64,000 nucleotides of DNA from Candidatus Latescibacterota bacterium (GTDB lineage Bacteria > Latescibacterota > UBA2968 > UBA8231): the NCBI GenBank assembly GCA_022820485.1, contig JAJEFJ010000014.1:1-64000 (forward strand). The letters are read 5' to 3'. The notes below the pieces were generated by a model. That model made no database searches. It was not told the origin of the DNA and saw only the letters and a program-made list of their open reading frames with translations. Positions 45,613 through 53,913 of the stretch are shown in pieces; the stretch's first letter is position 1; every line of letters begins with the position of its first letter. Position numbers and translations under genes: made by a program.

Positions 45613-46833
45613 TTACGCCGGAGGTGGGATCAAATACTCGCCCTCGCGGATCCCATAGCTGTCGCCGAGTTCGGGGTAGTCGATCCCCGCCCGGCCATTC
45701 CAGTCCCAGACCACTTCGCCGTCCTTGACCGTCAGTTCGCAAAACAGCCGCTGATGGCCGTCCAGCCGACCGTCGAATGAATCGGCATAGCCAAAATTTC
45801 CCTCCATCAGCTTCAAGGCCGCCACATCGGCCACGGCACCTACCGACAGATGCCCCAACTCGGGGTGGCCAATCTCCCGCGCCGGATTGATGGTTGAGGT
45901 GCGGATGACCTCGCCGAGCGGCATGCCCATCACCAGAAATTTCGACATGGTAGTAGCCATGTCGAGCATCCCCATGTTCATGCAGAGGACGTGCAAGTCG
46001 GTCGAGATCGAGTCTGGATAGAAGCCTTGAGCGATGGCTGGGACCGCGTTGCGGAAACAGAAACTGCCGCCACCGTGCCCCACGTCCAAGATGACGCCTT
46101 TCGCCCGCGCCTCGTGCAGATAGGGCAGCACCTTGCCCCCGGCGTCAAACCACGGCGTCGGGCCGCGGAAAATGTGGGTGCTTATGTCGCCCGGGCGCAG
46201 TTTTTCGCCCAAGAGCTGGTAGTAGGGCCGCTCCTTTCTGAAGTAGCCAAAGTCGATCATCACCCGCGTCGCGGCCTTTTCGGCCGCCGCGAGCGTGCGA
46301 TCGACCGAAATCCATTCGGGGCCTTTGTAGTGCGCCGTCTTGATGCCTACTACTACGTCCTCGTTTTCTCGCGCCACGCCCGCTGTCTTGTCGGGATCCA
46401 TGTCGTGCGGATTCTGCTCGTGGTCGATTGAGGTCATGCCGGTGCCGGCGATATTGACCAGCGCGAAAAGCCGCGTCTGGCAGCGGTCGATTACCCGATA
46501 GCGAAAATCCTCAAAATTGCGCCAGCCCGCGCTCCCGGTATCCACCAGCGTCGTCACGCCGGTGCGGAAACTAAAGCCGTCGGGCAGGATGCTGTTGTCA
46601 CCGGCCCACGTATCGCGGTGGCCGGCCGTGGCATAGGCGTGGATGTGGATATCTACCAGCCCCGGCGTCACGTAGAGTCCGCTCACGTCGATGACCTGCC
46701 CAGCGCCCTCGGTCGGCAAATCCGCATCTACGGCCGCGATCACCTTTCCTTGGATGCCGATGTCCTTGGGCGCGTCAATGCCGTTTTGGGGGTCGATCAG
46801 ATGACCGCCCTTGAGTACGAGATCAAACTGCAT
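45613..46833 (-). CDS. Amidohydrolase/deacetylase-family metallohydrolase
   Basis: A 406-aa cytosolic hydrolase of the dihydroorotase/AHA_3915 group. VTPGLVDIHIHAY gives the HxH metal pair, VVGIKTAHYKGP the bridging lysine, VILDVGHGGGSF a metal histidine, and DSISTDLHVLC the catalytic aspartate. The end (GAVADVAALKLMEGNFGYADS) is the second small beta domain. Substrates in this group include N-acetylated or cyclic amides of amino acids; the exact one is not predictable. It appears to lead the minus-strand copper operon, an association that may be only positional. Confidence 0.83.
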   Translation of the reverse strand: MQFDLVLKGGHLIDPQNGIDAPKDIGIQGKVIAAVDADLPTEGAGQVIDVSGLYVTPGLVDIHIHAYATAGHRDTWAGDNSILPDGFSFRTGVTTLVDTGSAGWRNFEDFRYRVIDRCQTRLFALVNIAGTGMTSIDHEQNPHDMDPDKTAGVARENEDVVVGIKTAHYKGPEWISVDRTLAAAEKAATRVMIDFGYFRKERPYYQLLGEKLRPGDISTHIFRGPTPWFDAGGKVLPYLHEARAKGVILDVGHGGGSFCFRNAVPAIAQGFYPDSISTDLHVLCMNMGMLDMATTMSKFLVMGMPLGEVIRTSTINPAREIGHPELGHLSVGAVADVAALKLMEGNFGYADSFDGRLDGHQRLFCELTVKDGEVVWDWNGRAGIDYPELGDSYGIREGEYLIPPPA

Positions 46834-46936
46834 GGTGAAAATTCTCCGAGAATTAGATGAAGACTAGAAAGATAAAAAACGGCACCGCTGTCTGCTACGC
46901 GCCCAGCAGTCCGGCCTCAGCATTGGGGCCGCAACT

Positions 46937-47977
46937 TCAGGCCGGTGCCTCCACATGCGAGGGCAGCTTGCGCGTAAACTGCGCAAACAGTGCTTTGAGC
47001 GCCACGTCGCTGCGCGCTGCAAGACTGGTCACGACCACGGTTGCCCACACGCTGCGCCGCGAGATTTTGACCTGCTGCCCACTGGTAAAATCCGCGTGGG
47101 CGTGGATGCGGCGCAACGTCAGCACGGCCATGCCTAACGCCCAAAGGCAGAACCGACGAATGCCGGTTTCGCGCCCGGGGATGAGCAAGGTGAACGCCAG
47201 CGCATTGCCGAGGTGCATCTGGGCCACGCCGACTAGTTTGCTCAGTGCCGTGCGGAACGCGGCATCCGTCTGGCCGGCCTCGAGCGAGCGCAAGTCAAAC
47301 CCGGCTTGCTGAAACTCGTCGCGCGGCAGCCAACACGCGCCGCGCGCCCGGTCGTCCCAGATGTCCTTGAGAATGTTGGTCATCTGCAAGCCTTGGCCGA
47401 ACGACACGGCGAGCTGCAACAACTTCTCGCGCTGGCGGTCGATTTCCGCCGAATAGTCGCAGAACAGCTCGGTGAGCATCTCGCCGACGACGCCCGCGAC
47501 GTGATAGCAATAGCGGTCGAGGTGGGGGAGGTCGTCTAGGCCTTTGAGGCCCGGGCTTTGCTGAAACTCGGCCATGCCACGCGACATGATCCGCACGCAG
47601 CGCACGAGTGCGGCGCGCTGCCGATCGGAAAACCCTTGCGTGATCCGCAGCACTCGAGGGGTATTGGCCACGAGCTGGCGCTCGGCGGGCAACATGCTGT
47701 CGGACAGGCGCGGCGCGAGCTGCTCGGCGAATGGGGCGGGCGGCTCCTCGCCCGCGACGACCCGGATGAATCGTTCGGAAAATTCGCGCTTTGCACTGGC
47801 CGAAAGGGTTGGCTCATCCTCGATGGTGTCGGCGATGCGGCACAACAGATACGCGTTGCCGACGACATCGCGCAGGCCCGACGGAAGCTGCGGAATGGTC
47901 AGCGCGAACGTGCGCGAGACATCTTGCAGGATCGCATGCTGCCACGCCAGATTAGCGGCATGTTTGTCAGTCGTCAT
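46937..47977 (-). CDS. Squalene/phytoene synthase family (farnesyl-diphosphate farnesyltransferase-like)
   Basis: A 346-aa prenyl-condensing enzyme. The two aspartate-rich motifs are clear: RIADTIEDEP near residue 58 and QMTNILKDIWDDRARGACWLP in the second half. DVSRTFALTIPQLP opens the domain. ATG at 47977 is preferred because the longer frame runs through a repeat element. Length and motifs fit squalene synthase, which would start hopanoid or sterol synthesis, though phytoene synthase cannot be excluded. No cyclase or other isoprenoid gene lies nearby. Confidence 0.85.
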   Translation of the reverse strand: MTTDKHAANLAWQHAILQDVSRTFALTIPQLPSGLRDVVGNAYLLCRIADTIEDEPTLSASAKREFSERFIRVVAGEEPPAPFAEQLAPRLSDSMLPAERQLVANTPRVLRITQGFSDRQRAALVRCVRIMSRGMAEFQQSPGLKGLDDLPHLDRYCYHVAGVVGEMLTELFCDYSAEIDRQREKLLQLAVSFGQGLQMTNILKDIWDDRARGACWLPRDEFQQAGFDLRSLEAGQTDAAFRTALSKLVGVAQMHLGNALAFTLLIPGRETGIRRFCLWALGMAVLTLRRIHAHADFTSGQQVKISRRSVWATVVVTSLAARSDVALKALFAQFTRKLPSHVEAPA

Positions 47978-48019
47978 GGTAGTCAATCCTAAAAGGTCGG
48001 TGAAGCTCGACGTGTTTTC

Positions 48020-48083
48020 GCATCTGACCTTGCGCAGCAAGCGGCAGACGTTGCACAAAGCTGTGTAAGGTCAGTTATGAATG
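48020..48083. repeat. Short MITE-like inverted repeat related to 36970-37108
   Basis: ATCTGACCTTGCGC on the left and GTGTAAGGTCAGTTATGA on the right are inverted versions of one end sequence. The same AACTGAC[CG]TT core appears at the ends of the element at 36970. It lies just upstream of the squalene/phytoene synthase gene. Confidence 0.45.
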
Positions 48084-48108
48084 ATTTAGGATTGCTATAT
48101 CATTAGAT

Positions 48109-48315
48109 TTATGGCAGATATTTCACAAGAGTCACCGCGGCGGCGACCGCCCCTATCGTGATGTAAAGGTTGCGGTTCAAACCCTTGTACAACTCGGCTT
48201 TGAGTTCAGATAGCTTGCCCTCTAGGCGGGCAATATCGGCTTTAGTAGCTAGATGCTCGTAAACGCCTTCCAGTCGGGACAGACGCTCTTCAGTGGTCAT
48301 TTGGGGTGTGGTCAT
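48109..48315 (-). CDS. Small coiled-coil membrane protein
   Basis: A 68-aa protein. ATG at 48315 follows AGGAGGAG; an open frame further upstream has no such support. Residues about 8-45 form a heptad-like helix (LSRLEGVYEHLATKADIARL, EGKLSELKAEL). A hydrophobic C-terminal span follows (LYITIGAVAAAVTLVKYL). It resembles short DUF1640/CCDC90-like proteins found beside mobile or toxin-antitoxin genes, but no function can be assigned. Confidence 0.6.
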   Translation of the reverse strand: MTTPQMTTEERLSRLEGVYEHLATKADIARLEGKLSELKAELYKGLNRNLYITIGAVAAAVTLVKYLP

Positions 48316-48440
48316 GGCGAGTCTCCTCCTCTCCTTATGGTGTACCAGAAAGTACCGGACGAGATAGGAGGCGTCAACGAGAATCCGGGACGCTTGGGCC
48401 TGATTGCAACAGGACAGTACCGGACCAAACTCCGCGTCCA

Positions 48441-48467
48441 TTGCCGCGAACTCTTCTTCCCTATACT
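48441..48467 (+). promoter_or_regulatory. Possible promoter giving a near-leaderless amidase transcript
   Basis: TTGCCG (48441-48446) and TATACT (48462-48467) are 15 bases apart. Transcription would begin at or within a few bases of the ATG at 48477, where no Shine-Dalgarno sequence is visible. Confidence 0.3.
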
Positions 48468-48476
48468 ATCAGTATC

Positions 48477-49112
48477 ATGGAAATAGACCTTAATCACCGC
48501 TTCAAAGGCGTCAACTACATCGAATCGCCCAACCAAGGCGGGCCCTTTGCCCCAGGGCTGCCCGACACCATCGTCATACACTACACGGCCGGTGCCAACG
48601 CCGAGTCGGCCATCCACACGCTCTGTGACCGAGAGCGCAAAGTCTCGGCCCACTTGGTCGTCGGCCGCGACGGTGCCGTGACTCAGCTCTTGCCCTTTAA
48701 CACCGTCGGCTGGCACGCCGGCCGCAGCCAGTGGCGAGAGCGCACGAGCTTCAACCAGTACTCCATCGGCATTGAGATCGACAACGCGGGCCAACTCTCG
48801 GAGCGGGATGGCCGCTACGAGTCGTGGTTCGGGCAGACGTATCCGGCCTCAGAGGTCGTGCGCGGCGCACACCGCAACCAGAACCTACCCGATGCCCATC
48901 CGCAGATCCGTCAGCCTGTTTGCTATTGGCATAGCTATGCAGAAGTGCAATTTGAAGTAGTAGAGACCATCTGCGCCGCGCTGATTGCAGCCTACGGGAT
49001 ACGCCACATCCTCGGTCACGAGGAGATCGCCCCCGACCGCAAGGTCGATCCCGGCCCGGCCTTTCCGCTCGACGAAATGCGCGATCGGCTCTGCGCTCGC
49101 CCCCTCGCCTAG
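48477..49112 (+). CDS. N-acetylmuramoyl-L-alanine amidase (Amidase_2/AmpD-like)
   Basis: A 211-aa enzyme cleaving the bond between muramic acid and the stem peptide. The zinc ligands are in IVIHYTAGANAESAI (His) and GHEEIAPDRKVDPGPAFP (second His, catalytic Lys and Asp). VSAHLVVGRDGAVTQLLPF and NTVGWHAGRSQW are the usual intermediate blocks. There is no signal peptide, so a cytosolic recycling role as in AmpD is plausible. The frame is open upstream but the MEIDLNHRF start fits the domain. Confidence 0.87.
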   Translation: MEIDLNHRFKGVNYIESPNQGGPFAPGLPDTIVIHYTAGANAESAIHTLCDRERKVSAHLVVGRDGAVTQLLPFNTVGWHAGRSQWRERTSFNQYSIGIEIDNAGQLSERDGRYESWFGQTYPASEVVRGAHRNQNLPDAHPQIRQPVCYWHSYAEVQFEVVETICAALIAAYGIRHILGHEEIAPDRKVDPGPAFPLDEMRDRLCARPLA

Positions 49113-49236
49113 GATTCGGGCATTTTCGGCAATGGAGACGCGCCGCTAGTTGATTTTCCCTCTTAATCCTTTCGGTTATATTGCAATTCTGTAATGACTT
49201 GAACGATCCGAGCTGCGGATCGTCTTGTTTCTACTA

Positions 49237-49257
49237 TTCTGCGCCCATCTGCGGATC
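49237..49257. repeat. TCTGCGTCCA decamer repeat, two units
   Basis: TTCTGCGCCCA followed by TCTGCGGATC lies in the leader of the ABC exporter operon. Confidence 0.45.
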
Positions 49258-49284
49258 CCCTCTAACTCGGAGACGCGAAGCCCC

Positions 49285-50259
49285 TTGGCAGCATCCGCCA
49301 TTGATGTCCGCGAATTGAGCAAGACCTATGAGGTCCCCGTGCGCGAGGGCGGCTTGGCCGCGGCGCTCAAAAGCCTCGTGCAGCGCCAGACGCGCCAAGT
49401 CGAGGCGGTTAAGCAGATCAGCTTTGCGGTCGCTCCCGGCGAGATCGTCGGCTTCTTAGGGCCGAATGGCGCGGGCAAAACCACCAGCCTCAAGATGCTT
49501 TCGGGTCTCCTGCACCCCTCCGGCGGACAAGGGCGCGTCCTCGGTTTTGAGCCGTTCAAGCGGCAGCGCGATTTCCTCCGCCAGATCACCTTGGTAATGG
49601 GCAATCGCAACCAACTACTGTGGGATATTCCCGTAATCGACTCCTTTGAACGCAATCGAGCCATCTATCGCCTAGAGCAGAGCGCGTACCGGCAAACGGT
49701 CGAAGAGTTGACCGCACTGCTCGACCTAGGTGCGCTCCTCGACAAACCCGTGCGCAACCTCTCCTTGGGCGAGCGCATGAAGTGCGAAATTGCCGCCGCA
49801 CTTTTGCACAAGCCGCAAGTCCTCTTCCTCGACGAGCCGACCATCGGCCTCGACGTGACCATGCAGCGGCGGATCCGCGCGTTTTTGACCGAGTACAATC
49901 AGCGCTACGGTGCCACCGTGCTCCTCACCAGTCACTACATGGCCGACGTCGAGGCGCTGTGTAAACGGGTGGTGGTCATTCACCACGGTCTGCTGCTGTT
50001 TGACGGCCAACTCACCGAACTTGTGCAGCGCTTCTCACCGCACAAGACAATCATCGTCGAACTGGAAAACGGGCACGGCGACCTCGGCAATTACGGGGAG
50101 ATCGTCGCCAGTAGCGAGGGGCGCGTCTCGCTGCGCGTGCCCAAGGCAGAGACCGCGCAGGTGACCGGGCGGCTCCTCAGCGAGCAACCCGTTCTCGATC
50201 TGACGGTGGAGGACCCGCCGATTGAGGACGTGATCGAAGAGGTCTTTGAACACGCATGA
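49285..50259 (+). CDS. ABC-2 exporter ATP-binding protein
   Basis: A 324-aa ATPase. Walker A is GFLGPNGAGKTTSLKML, the signature is NLSLGERMKCEIAAALL, Walker B is VLFLDEPTIGLD and the H-loop is LLTSHYMADVEAL. After the ATPase core comes a C-terminal domain typical of drug or polysaccharide ABC-2 exporters. The start is uncertain: TTG at 49285 follows GGAGACGCGAAG and gives the family N-terminus, while an in-frame TTG at 49225 would translate repeat DNA. The stop overlaps the ATG of the first permease gene (ATGA). Confidence 0.88.
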   Translation: MAASAIDVRELSKTYEVPVREGGLAAALKSLVQRQTRQVEAVKQISFAVAPGEIVGFLGPNGAGKTTSLKMLSGLLHPSGGQGRVLGFEPFKRQRDFLRQITLVMGNRNQLLWDIPVIDSFERNRAIYRLEQSAYRQTVEELTALLDLGALLDKPVRNLSLGERMKCEIAAALLHKPQVLFLDEPTIGLDVTMQRRIRAFLTEYNQRYGATVLLTSHYMADVEALCKRVVVIHHGLLLFDGQLTELVQRFSPHKTIIVELENGHGDLGNYGEIVASSEGRVSLRVPKAETAQVTGRLLSEQPVLDLTVEDPPIEDVIEEVFEHA

Positions 50260-51059
50260 GGGGGCTAGCCGACATCTACACTACGCTCTTTCGCACAGAC
50301 CTAGCCGTGCAGTTCCAGTACCGGGCGGCGATGGTGATCTGGCTGATCGGGCGCATCGTCGATACGCTGGTCTTCCTTTCGGTGTGGACTGCGGTGGCCC
50401 GCTCCCAGGGCGGGCAGGTGGGGGACTTCACCAGTGGAGATTTTGCCGCCTACTACATCATCATGATGATGATGGGGCACCTGACTTTCACTTGGTTCAT
50501 GTTTGAGTTTGAGTATCGGGTGCGGTCTGGAGCCTTCTCACCGCTCCTGCTCCAGCCCCTGCACCCGATCCACCGCGACATCGCCACCAATATCTCCTAC
50601 AAGTTTTTGACCCTGGCGGTCATGCTGCCGACGGTGGGGCTGATGATCTGGATCTTCGATCCGGTCTTCGACCCGCCAGCTTGGGCCATTTGGGCCGCGA
50701 TACCCGTCGTCCTACTGGCGTTCCTGATGCGCTTTTTCGTCGAGTGGGCACTGGCTTTAGTGGCCCTGTGGACCACGCGCACGGCCGCGGCTAACCAGCT
50801 CTACTTCGCGGCCTCGCTTTTCTTTTCTGGCCAGATGGCACCGCTGTCGCTTTTGCCCGAGTGGCTCCAGACGCTGGCTGCGCTGTTGCCCTTCCGCTGG
50901 ATGCTGGCCTTCCCGACCGAACTCCTGCTCGGTCGGCTCACGCCCTCCGAAGTGCTCTGGGGCGCAGCAGCACAGGTGATGTGGCTGGGGCTGAGTTGGG
51001 GGATTTTGGGCGCAGTCTGGTCGCGCGGCATACGCAGATACTCGGCGGTCGGCTCGTGA
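50256..51059 (+). CDS. ABC-2 type permease, first subunit
   Basis: A 267-aa membrane protein with about six spans, resembling the ABC2_membrane_6/COG4587-type permeases. It opens with LADIYTTLFRTDLAVQFQYR and ends near IRRYSAVGS, both typical of this group. Its start overlaps the ATPase stop and its stop overlaps the GTG of the second permease, so the three proteins form one transporter. The exported substrate is unknown. Confidence 0.84.
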   Translation: MRGLADIYTTLFRTDLAVQFQYRAAMVIWLIGRIVDTLVFLSVWTAVARSQGGQVGDFTSGDFAAYYIIMMMMGHLTFTWFMFEFEYRVRSGAFSPLLLQPLHPIHRDIATNISYKFLTLAVMLPTVGLMIWIFDPVFDPPAWAIWAAIPVVLLAFLMRFFVEWALALVALWTTRTAAANQLYFAASLFFSGQMAPLSLLPEWLQTLAALLPFRWMLAFPTELLLGRLTPSEVLWGAAAQVMWLGLSWGILGAVWSRGIRRYSAVGS

Positions 51060-51841
51060 ACTATTTGCGACTCCTGTGGATATTCCTGCGCATCGGCGCA
51101 ATGAACGAGCTGGCGTACCAAGCCAACTTCTGGGTGCAGCTCTTGCAGAGCTTGCTCAATTTGGGCGTCGCGCTGGCGGGTTTGGCGGTGATTTTCTCGC
51201 ACACCGAAGAACTAGGCGGCTGGCAGCCGGCCGAGTTGGTAGCACTCTTGGGGGTGTTCTTCCTGATGAGCGGCCTGATCGGCGCACTGATCCAGCCGTC
51301 AATGCAGCGCTTTATGGAGGATATCCGCCTCGGCACGCTGGACTTTACCCTCACCAAGCCGGAGGATGCACAAGTGTTAGTGAGCATCGGCGAGGTGCGG
51401 ATCTGGAAGTTTTTGGACGTAGTGCAGGGAATGGCCCTGATTGCGGTGGCCCTCGTCGAAATCGGGATGCGGACGGGCCTTGCCCACGCTGCGGGATTTG
51501 CCCTGACGCTTGCGGCTGGCGCGGCAATCGTATACAGTTTTTGGCTGGTGCTGGCAACGACCGCGTTCTGGTTTATCCGCGCGGAGAACATCCTCGTCAT
51601 CTTCCAAGCCGTTTACAGCGCGGGCAAGTATCCGGTGGCCATCTATCCGCACTGGCTCAAGCTGGCGATGACCTTTCTGGTACCCGTGGCTTTTGCGGTG
51701 ACCGTACCTTCGGAAGCCTTGGTGGGGCGGTTGTCGCCAGAGGTGTTAGGAGGCGCGTTGGCGATGGCGGCAGGGATGCTGGTGGGGGCGCGGGCGTTTT
51801 GGTTGTGGGGGGTGCGGCACTATTCAGGAGCGTCGGCCTAA
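51056..51841 (+). CDS. ABC-2 type permease, second subunit
   Basis: A 261-aa membrane protein with about six spans of the COG3694 type. GTG at 51056 overlaps the preceding stop (GTGA) and begins NYLRLLWIFLRIGAMNELAY. A much longer open frame upstream overlaps the first permease and lacks membrane character, so it is rejected. LDFTLTKPEDAQVLVS and the C-terminal FWLWGVRHYSGASA match this permease pair family. With the two genes before it, it forms a complete three-gene exporter. Confidence 0.84.
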   Translation: MNYLRLLWIFLRIGAMNELAYQANFWVQLLQSLLNLGVALAGLAVIFSHTEELGGWQPAELVALLGVFFLMSGLIGALIQPSMQRFMEDIRLGTLDFTLTKPEDAQVLVSIGEVRIWKFLDVVQGMALIAVALVEIGMRTGLAHAAGFALTLAAGAAIVYSFWLVLATTAFWFIRAENILVIFQAVYSAGKYPVAIYPHWLKLAMTFLVPVAFAVTVPSEALVGRLSPEVLGGALAMAAGMLVGARAFWLWGVRHYSGASA

Positions 51842-51897
51842 CGCAGGACAATAACCACTGGCGGTTGACCGGATTGACATAACGGCATCTGCGTAAT

Positions 51898-51927
51898 GTA
51901 GGGGCAACCCTCGTGGTTGCCCTTCTT
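51898..51927. repeat. GTAGGGGCA hairpin repeat, copy 3
   Basis: GGGCAAC and GTTGCCC pair around CCTCGTG. Compared with copy 2 (GGGCGAC/GTCGCCC) both arms have changed together, so the stem is kept. It lies upstream of the mannonate-dehydratase-like gene. Confidence 0.65.
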
Positions 51928-51961
51928 CGGAATGGCTGCAAAACCAAAAGGAGCAACGAAA

Positions 51962-52978
51962 ATGAATGACGGACAAAGCGGCATGCACGTCGGAGTGCAA
52001 GGAATCGGGACCTCAAAGATGGAGCTGGAGTTTCTGGTGCGACACGGGGTGACGCACATGGACGCCTCCGTTGAGGACAACGAGGTCGAAACCTTAGTGC
52101 GGCACAAGGAAGAGGCGGCTGAGTACGGAGTGAGTATGGAGTCAATCCACATCAGCCTACCCAAAAGCATCACACTGGCGCAGGACCCGCAGCGGGACCG
52201 GGACCTCGACGAGGTCTGCCGCTGGATCGAAAACGCGGGCAAAGCCGGGCTGCGGGCCTTGCTCTACAACTTCTGCATCCTGCCGCACCAGCGCACCGAG
52301 CCTACGCCTGGGCGCGGGGGTGTGACGTATAGCTCATTTGACCTAGCGAAATTCGACAACGAAACGCTGAGCGAGGCGGGCGTGGTCAGCCGCGAAGAGG
52401 CTTTTGAGCGGGCGGCCTACTGGCTGGAGCGCGTGATTCCGGTCGCCGAGGAAAACAAGGTGCAGATGGCCTGCCATCTCAACGACCCCCCGGCTCCGGT
52501 CCTGCGCGGCGTCGAGCGCTGGAACTGGCCGGTAATGGAGGGGCTCAAGCGCTTTTCCGAGCTGGTCGATAGCCCATATCACGGCTTTAACTTTTGCTGT
52601 GGTGTGGCATCCGAGGGCTTGGAGAATCCGGCCGAGGAACTCTGCGACATCGTGCGCTATTTCGGCGAGCGGGGAAAGCTCTTCAACATCCACTACCGCA
52701 ACATCAAGGGCGGGCTGCACAATTTCCAAGAGGTCTGGCCCGACGAAGGCGATGTCGATATGCACGAGGTGGCGCGCACCTTGCGGGACGTCGGCTATGA
52801 ATACATGCTGATGCCCGACCACGCGCCATCCCACCCCGACGACAAGGCACCCGAGGGCGTATCGGGCCGGGTGCGCCAAGCCTGGGCCTTTCAGTTCGGG
52901 TATATCATCGCCATGATCCAAGCAGTGAATAAAGAGCGGTCCGGCCTCGGCACTGGGGCCGCAGCGCAAACTGCCTAG
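51962..52978 (+). CDS. Mannonate dehydratase-like TIM-barrel protein (UxuA family)
   Basis: A 338-aa enzyme-like protein. ATG at 51962 follows AAAAGGAGC. Family landmarks include QMACHLNDPPAPVLRGVERW (metal histidine region), YHGFNFCCGVASEG, FNIHYRNIKGG, MLMPDHAPSHPDD and AWAFQFGYIIAMIQAVN. UxuA converts D-mannonate to 2-keto-3-deoxygluconate in hexuronate breakdown; many relatives have other sugar-acid substrates. The neighbouring AGE-family epimerase suggests a sugar or sugar-acid route. It ends two bases before the next gene. Confidence 0.8.
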   Translation: MNDGQSGMHVGVQGIGTSKMELEFLVRHGVTHMDASVEDNEVETLVRHKEEAAEYGVSMESIHISLPKSITLAQDPQRDRDLDEVCRWIENAGKAGLRALLYNFCILPHQRTEPTPGRGGVTYSSFDLAKFDNETLSEAGVVSREEAFERAAYWLERVIPVAEENKVQMACHLNDPPAPVLRGVERWNWPVMEGLKRFSELVDSPYHGFNFCCGVASEGLENPAEELCDIVRYFGERGKLFNIHYRNIKGGLHNFQEVWPDEGDVDMHEVARTLRDVGYEYMLMPDHAPSHPDDKAPEGVSGRVRQAWAFQFGYIIAMIQAVNKERSGLGTGAAAQTA

Positions 52979-52980
52979 AA

Positions 52981-53898
52981 ATGGAAAACTGCGGCATGTC
53001 GATCCATTGGCTGAGGGCAGCACTATTGCTGGTCCTGCTCAGCTCGTTTAGTGGAGCTCAGTCCCGAGCAGAACAAGCCTTGAGGCGGGACCTGCAGGCG
53101 TTGGAGGGCGTCGTCTATCTGGTGGGATTGGCCAGTGGAGCGGCCCTGCTAGTCTCGCTGGGGCTGCTCGTTGCGCGGTGGCGGATCGGGACGGTGCGGG
53201 CGCGGCGCTTTGTCTTGCGCGGCGACGAGGGCCAACCAATCGCTCAGTTGGTGCAAGGCCCTGATGGCGGCGGCGAGTTGGAGCTGAGGGATGCCGACGG
53301 TGAACTTACCGCAGTGTTGGGCAGTGGACTTAAATTGTGCGACCGATCAGGACGGGTGCGGGCCGACTTGCGGCTGGAGGGCGATAAGGCCCCGCTGCTG
53401 GAACTCTACGACGAGCGGGGCGAAGTGCGGGCGGGCTTTTCGCTGAGCGAGGACGGGGCCGGCAGTTTGGCCTTTTACGACGAGACCGGGCGGCCTCGCG
53501 CAGGTCTGGGAAGCGGCCACGCCGGCGCAATGCGGTTGAGTTTTTTTGATAAGCAAGGACGGCTGCGGCTGCAAAGCGGCATCGAAGACGAAGAAGTGCC
53601 TTCGTTCAAGCTCTACGATTCTCAAGGCGAGGTGCGCGGTGCCTTGAGCGTACGGGCCGATGGCATGACCTTGCTCGAAATGCGCGACCAAGACGGCCAC
53701 ACGCGCACCATCGTCGGCGTCCTAGAAGATGGAATTGCTTGGCTTGGAGTTCTCGACGAGGAGCAGCGTTTCCGCGCGGGGTTAGGCGCACCGACCGGCG
53801 GCAACCCTCGGCTGGACTTCTACGACGAAGACGGGGAGACGCGGGCCTCTTTGCGCATCGACAACCAAGGCCGCTTTAAGACCGATCCAGATTCTTAA
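52981..53898 (+). CDS. Membrane-anchored protein of short beta repeats
   Basis: A 305-aa protein of no recognised function. It has a signal-like segment (LLLVLLSSFSGAQ) and a second hydrophobic segment (VVYLVGLASGAALLVSLGLL, about residues 44-63). From about residue 75 to the end it repeats a unit of about 25 residues with consensus L-x-hydrophobic-YDE-x-G-x-x-RA-x-L (ELYDERGEVRAGF, AFYDETGRPRAGL, KLYDSQGEVRGAL, DFYDEDGETRASL), roughly eight or nine times. This should fold into a regular beta-solenoid or stacked beta sheet outside the membrane. It lies two bases after the mannonate-dehydratase-like gene and 15 before the epimerase gene, so it is co-transcribed with sugar enzymes. Confidence 0.65.
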   Translation: MENCGMSIHWLRAALLLVLLSSFSGAQSRAEQALRRDLQALEGVVYLVGLASGAALLVSLGLLVARWRIGTVRARRFVLRGDEGQPIAQLVQGPDGGGELELRDADGELTAVLGSGLKLCDRSGRVRADLRLEGDKAPLLELYDERGEVRAGFSLSEDGAGSLAFYDETGRPRAGLGSGHAGAMRLSFFDKQGRLRLQSGIEDEEVPSFKLYDSQGEVRGALSVRADGMTLLEMRDQDGHTRTIVGVLEDGIAWLGVLDEEQRFRAGLGAPTGGNPRLDFYDEDGETRASLRIDNQGRFKTDPDS

Positions 53899-53913
53899 TT
53901 TTGGGAGAACGTT

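Noticed and set aside
50861-51055. N-terminal extension of the second ABC-2 permease
   Set aside because: It lies wholly inside the first permease gene, is not membrane-like, and a GTG overlapping the previous stop gives the normal family start.
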